Source of the DNA: an uncultured Pseudorhodobacter sp.
GTDB lineage: Bacteria; Pseudomonadota; Alphaproteobacteria; Rhodobacterales; Rhodobacteraceae
Assembly: GCA_945952425.1 (NCBI GenBank)
Contig: CAMFIX010000036.1
Location: 1-12,906, forward strand
Reading direction: 5' to 3'
DNA length: 12,906 nucleotides
Every line of letters begins with the position of its first letter. Within the stretch, counting starts at the first letter, position 1. The position numbers were made by a program, and so were the translations under genes. Under the pieces are notes generated by a model. It saw only the letters and a program-made list of their open reading frames with translations, was not told where the DNA came from and ran no database searches. Shown here piece by piece: positions 12,428-12,906 of the stretch.

Positions 12428-12454
12428 AAAAAGGGCGGCAGTTGCCTGCCGCCC
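12428..12454 (-). terminator. Intrinsic terminator of the DUF883-type gene
   Basis: A perfect 9-bp stem GGGCGGCAG/CTGCCGCCC (12433-12441 with 12446-12454) and a TTGC/GCAA tetraloop are followed on the minus strand by TTTTT. It starts 9 bp after the stop codon at 12463. Confidence 0.92.
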
Positions 12455-12462
12455 GTCACCGT

Positions 12463-12782
12463 TTACCGCCGCGGTTTCGCGACCATCATCGCCAGCAGCC
12501 CGCCGACCGCCCCGGCGGCGAGCGTCGCCGCGATCGGATGCTTGCGGATCATCTTGCGGGCCTCGCCCAGCCCCTGTTCGGCGCTTTCGGCCACCTTGGC
12601 CTCCAGCCCCGATTTCATCGCGGGCAGGTCGGCCTTCTGCGCCTGCTCTTTGGCGAAGGCCAGGATTTCGCCGCCGCGCTCGGACAAAGTGGCCTTCAGC
12701 GCCGAGACCTTTTTCGTCGCGGCCTCGACCACCTCTTCGGCCTCGCGGTGCAGCTCGTCGACCGCGCCCGCGCTGCCGCCCT

Positions 12783-12804
<22 letters not shown>
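12463..12804 (-). CDS. DUF883 (ElaB/YqjD-like) protein, N terminus unreliable
   Basis: Up to 113 aa. The trusted part starts near AVDELHREAEEVVEAATKKV and is a long Ala/Glu/Lys-rich amphipathic helix ending in KMIRKHPIAATLAAGAVGGLLAMMVAKPRR, a glycine-zipper-like membrane segment with a basic tail. This is the layout of DUF883 (YqjD/ElaB) proteins, which are tail-anchored inner-membrane proteins; YqjD and ElaB bind ribosomes in stationary-phase E. coli. Such proteins are common in stress regulons, but its promoter is lost. The first ~14 residues (MQRNGGGEGGSAG) are encoded within or beside a C-homopolymer region at the contig end, so the start at 12804 is doubtful. Confidence 0.75.

Positions 12805-12906
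<102 letters not shown>

Overview
The window is GC-rich with dense coding on both strands. Gene content (PhyR/NepR/EcfG, a HisKA_2 kinase, a YhhQ transporter, a UMF1-type MFS protein) and the GGAAC-N16-CGTT promoters point to an alphaproteobacterium, most likely of the Rhodobacteraceae (Paracoccus/Rhodobacter type). Only the family-level placement is inferred. No mobile element, CRISPR array, rRNA or tRNA was seen. The last ~125 bases are nearly pure C and look like a contig-end sequencing artefact.

Left part (1-4881, all minus strand). Read in the direction of transcription, the order is: UMF1-type MFS transporter, mepA murein endopeptidase (ATGA overlap), a secreted phytase-like esterase (28-nt overlap), a preQ1-I-like riboswitch, the queuosine-precursor transporter yhhQ, a ~225-nt leader-like region with two tiny ORFs and hairpins, the ribosome-rescue hydrolase arfB, and a partial unknown gene running off the left edge.

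Middle part (4996-7999). A YggT membrane protein and a RecQ helicase with two HRDC-like domains lie on the plus strand. A secreted protein of unknown function faces them on the minus strand. It is preceded by a perfect alphaproteobacterial general-stress (EcfG) promoter.

Right part (8220-11426) is the general stress response core: phyR on the minus strand, divergent from nepR-ecfG-histidine kinase, which are chained by ATGA overlaps. The phyR/nepR intergenic region carries a 32-bp palindrome that forms two fully overlapping, oppositely directed EcfG promoters. Under stress a kinase phosphorylates PhyR, PhyR~P titrates the anti-sigma NepR, and EcfG is released to transcribe this locus and its regulon, which here probably includes the unknown secreted protein. 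An AI-2E family transporter and a DUF883-type protein, separated by a strong terminator, follow on the minus strand.

The least explained and most interesting stretch is 896-1120, between yhhQ and arfB. It has a 16-nt perfect complement of the 16S rRNA 3' end, a downstream intramolecular mimic of the anti-Shine-Dalgarno that can pair with it, a tiny ORF ending in tandem rare AGG codons, and a terminator-like hairpin directly before the ribosome-rescue gene. I propose it as a candidate translation-sensing attenuator or small RNA. This is inference.
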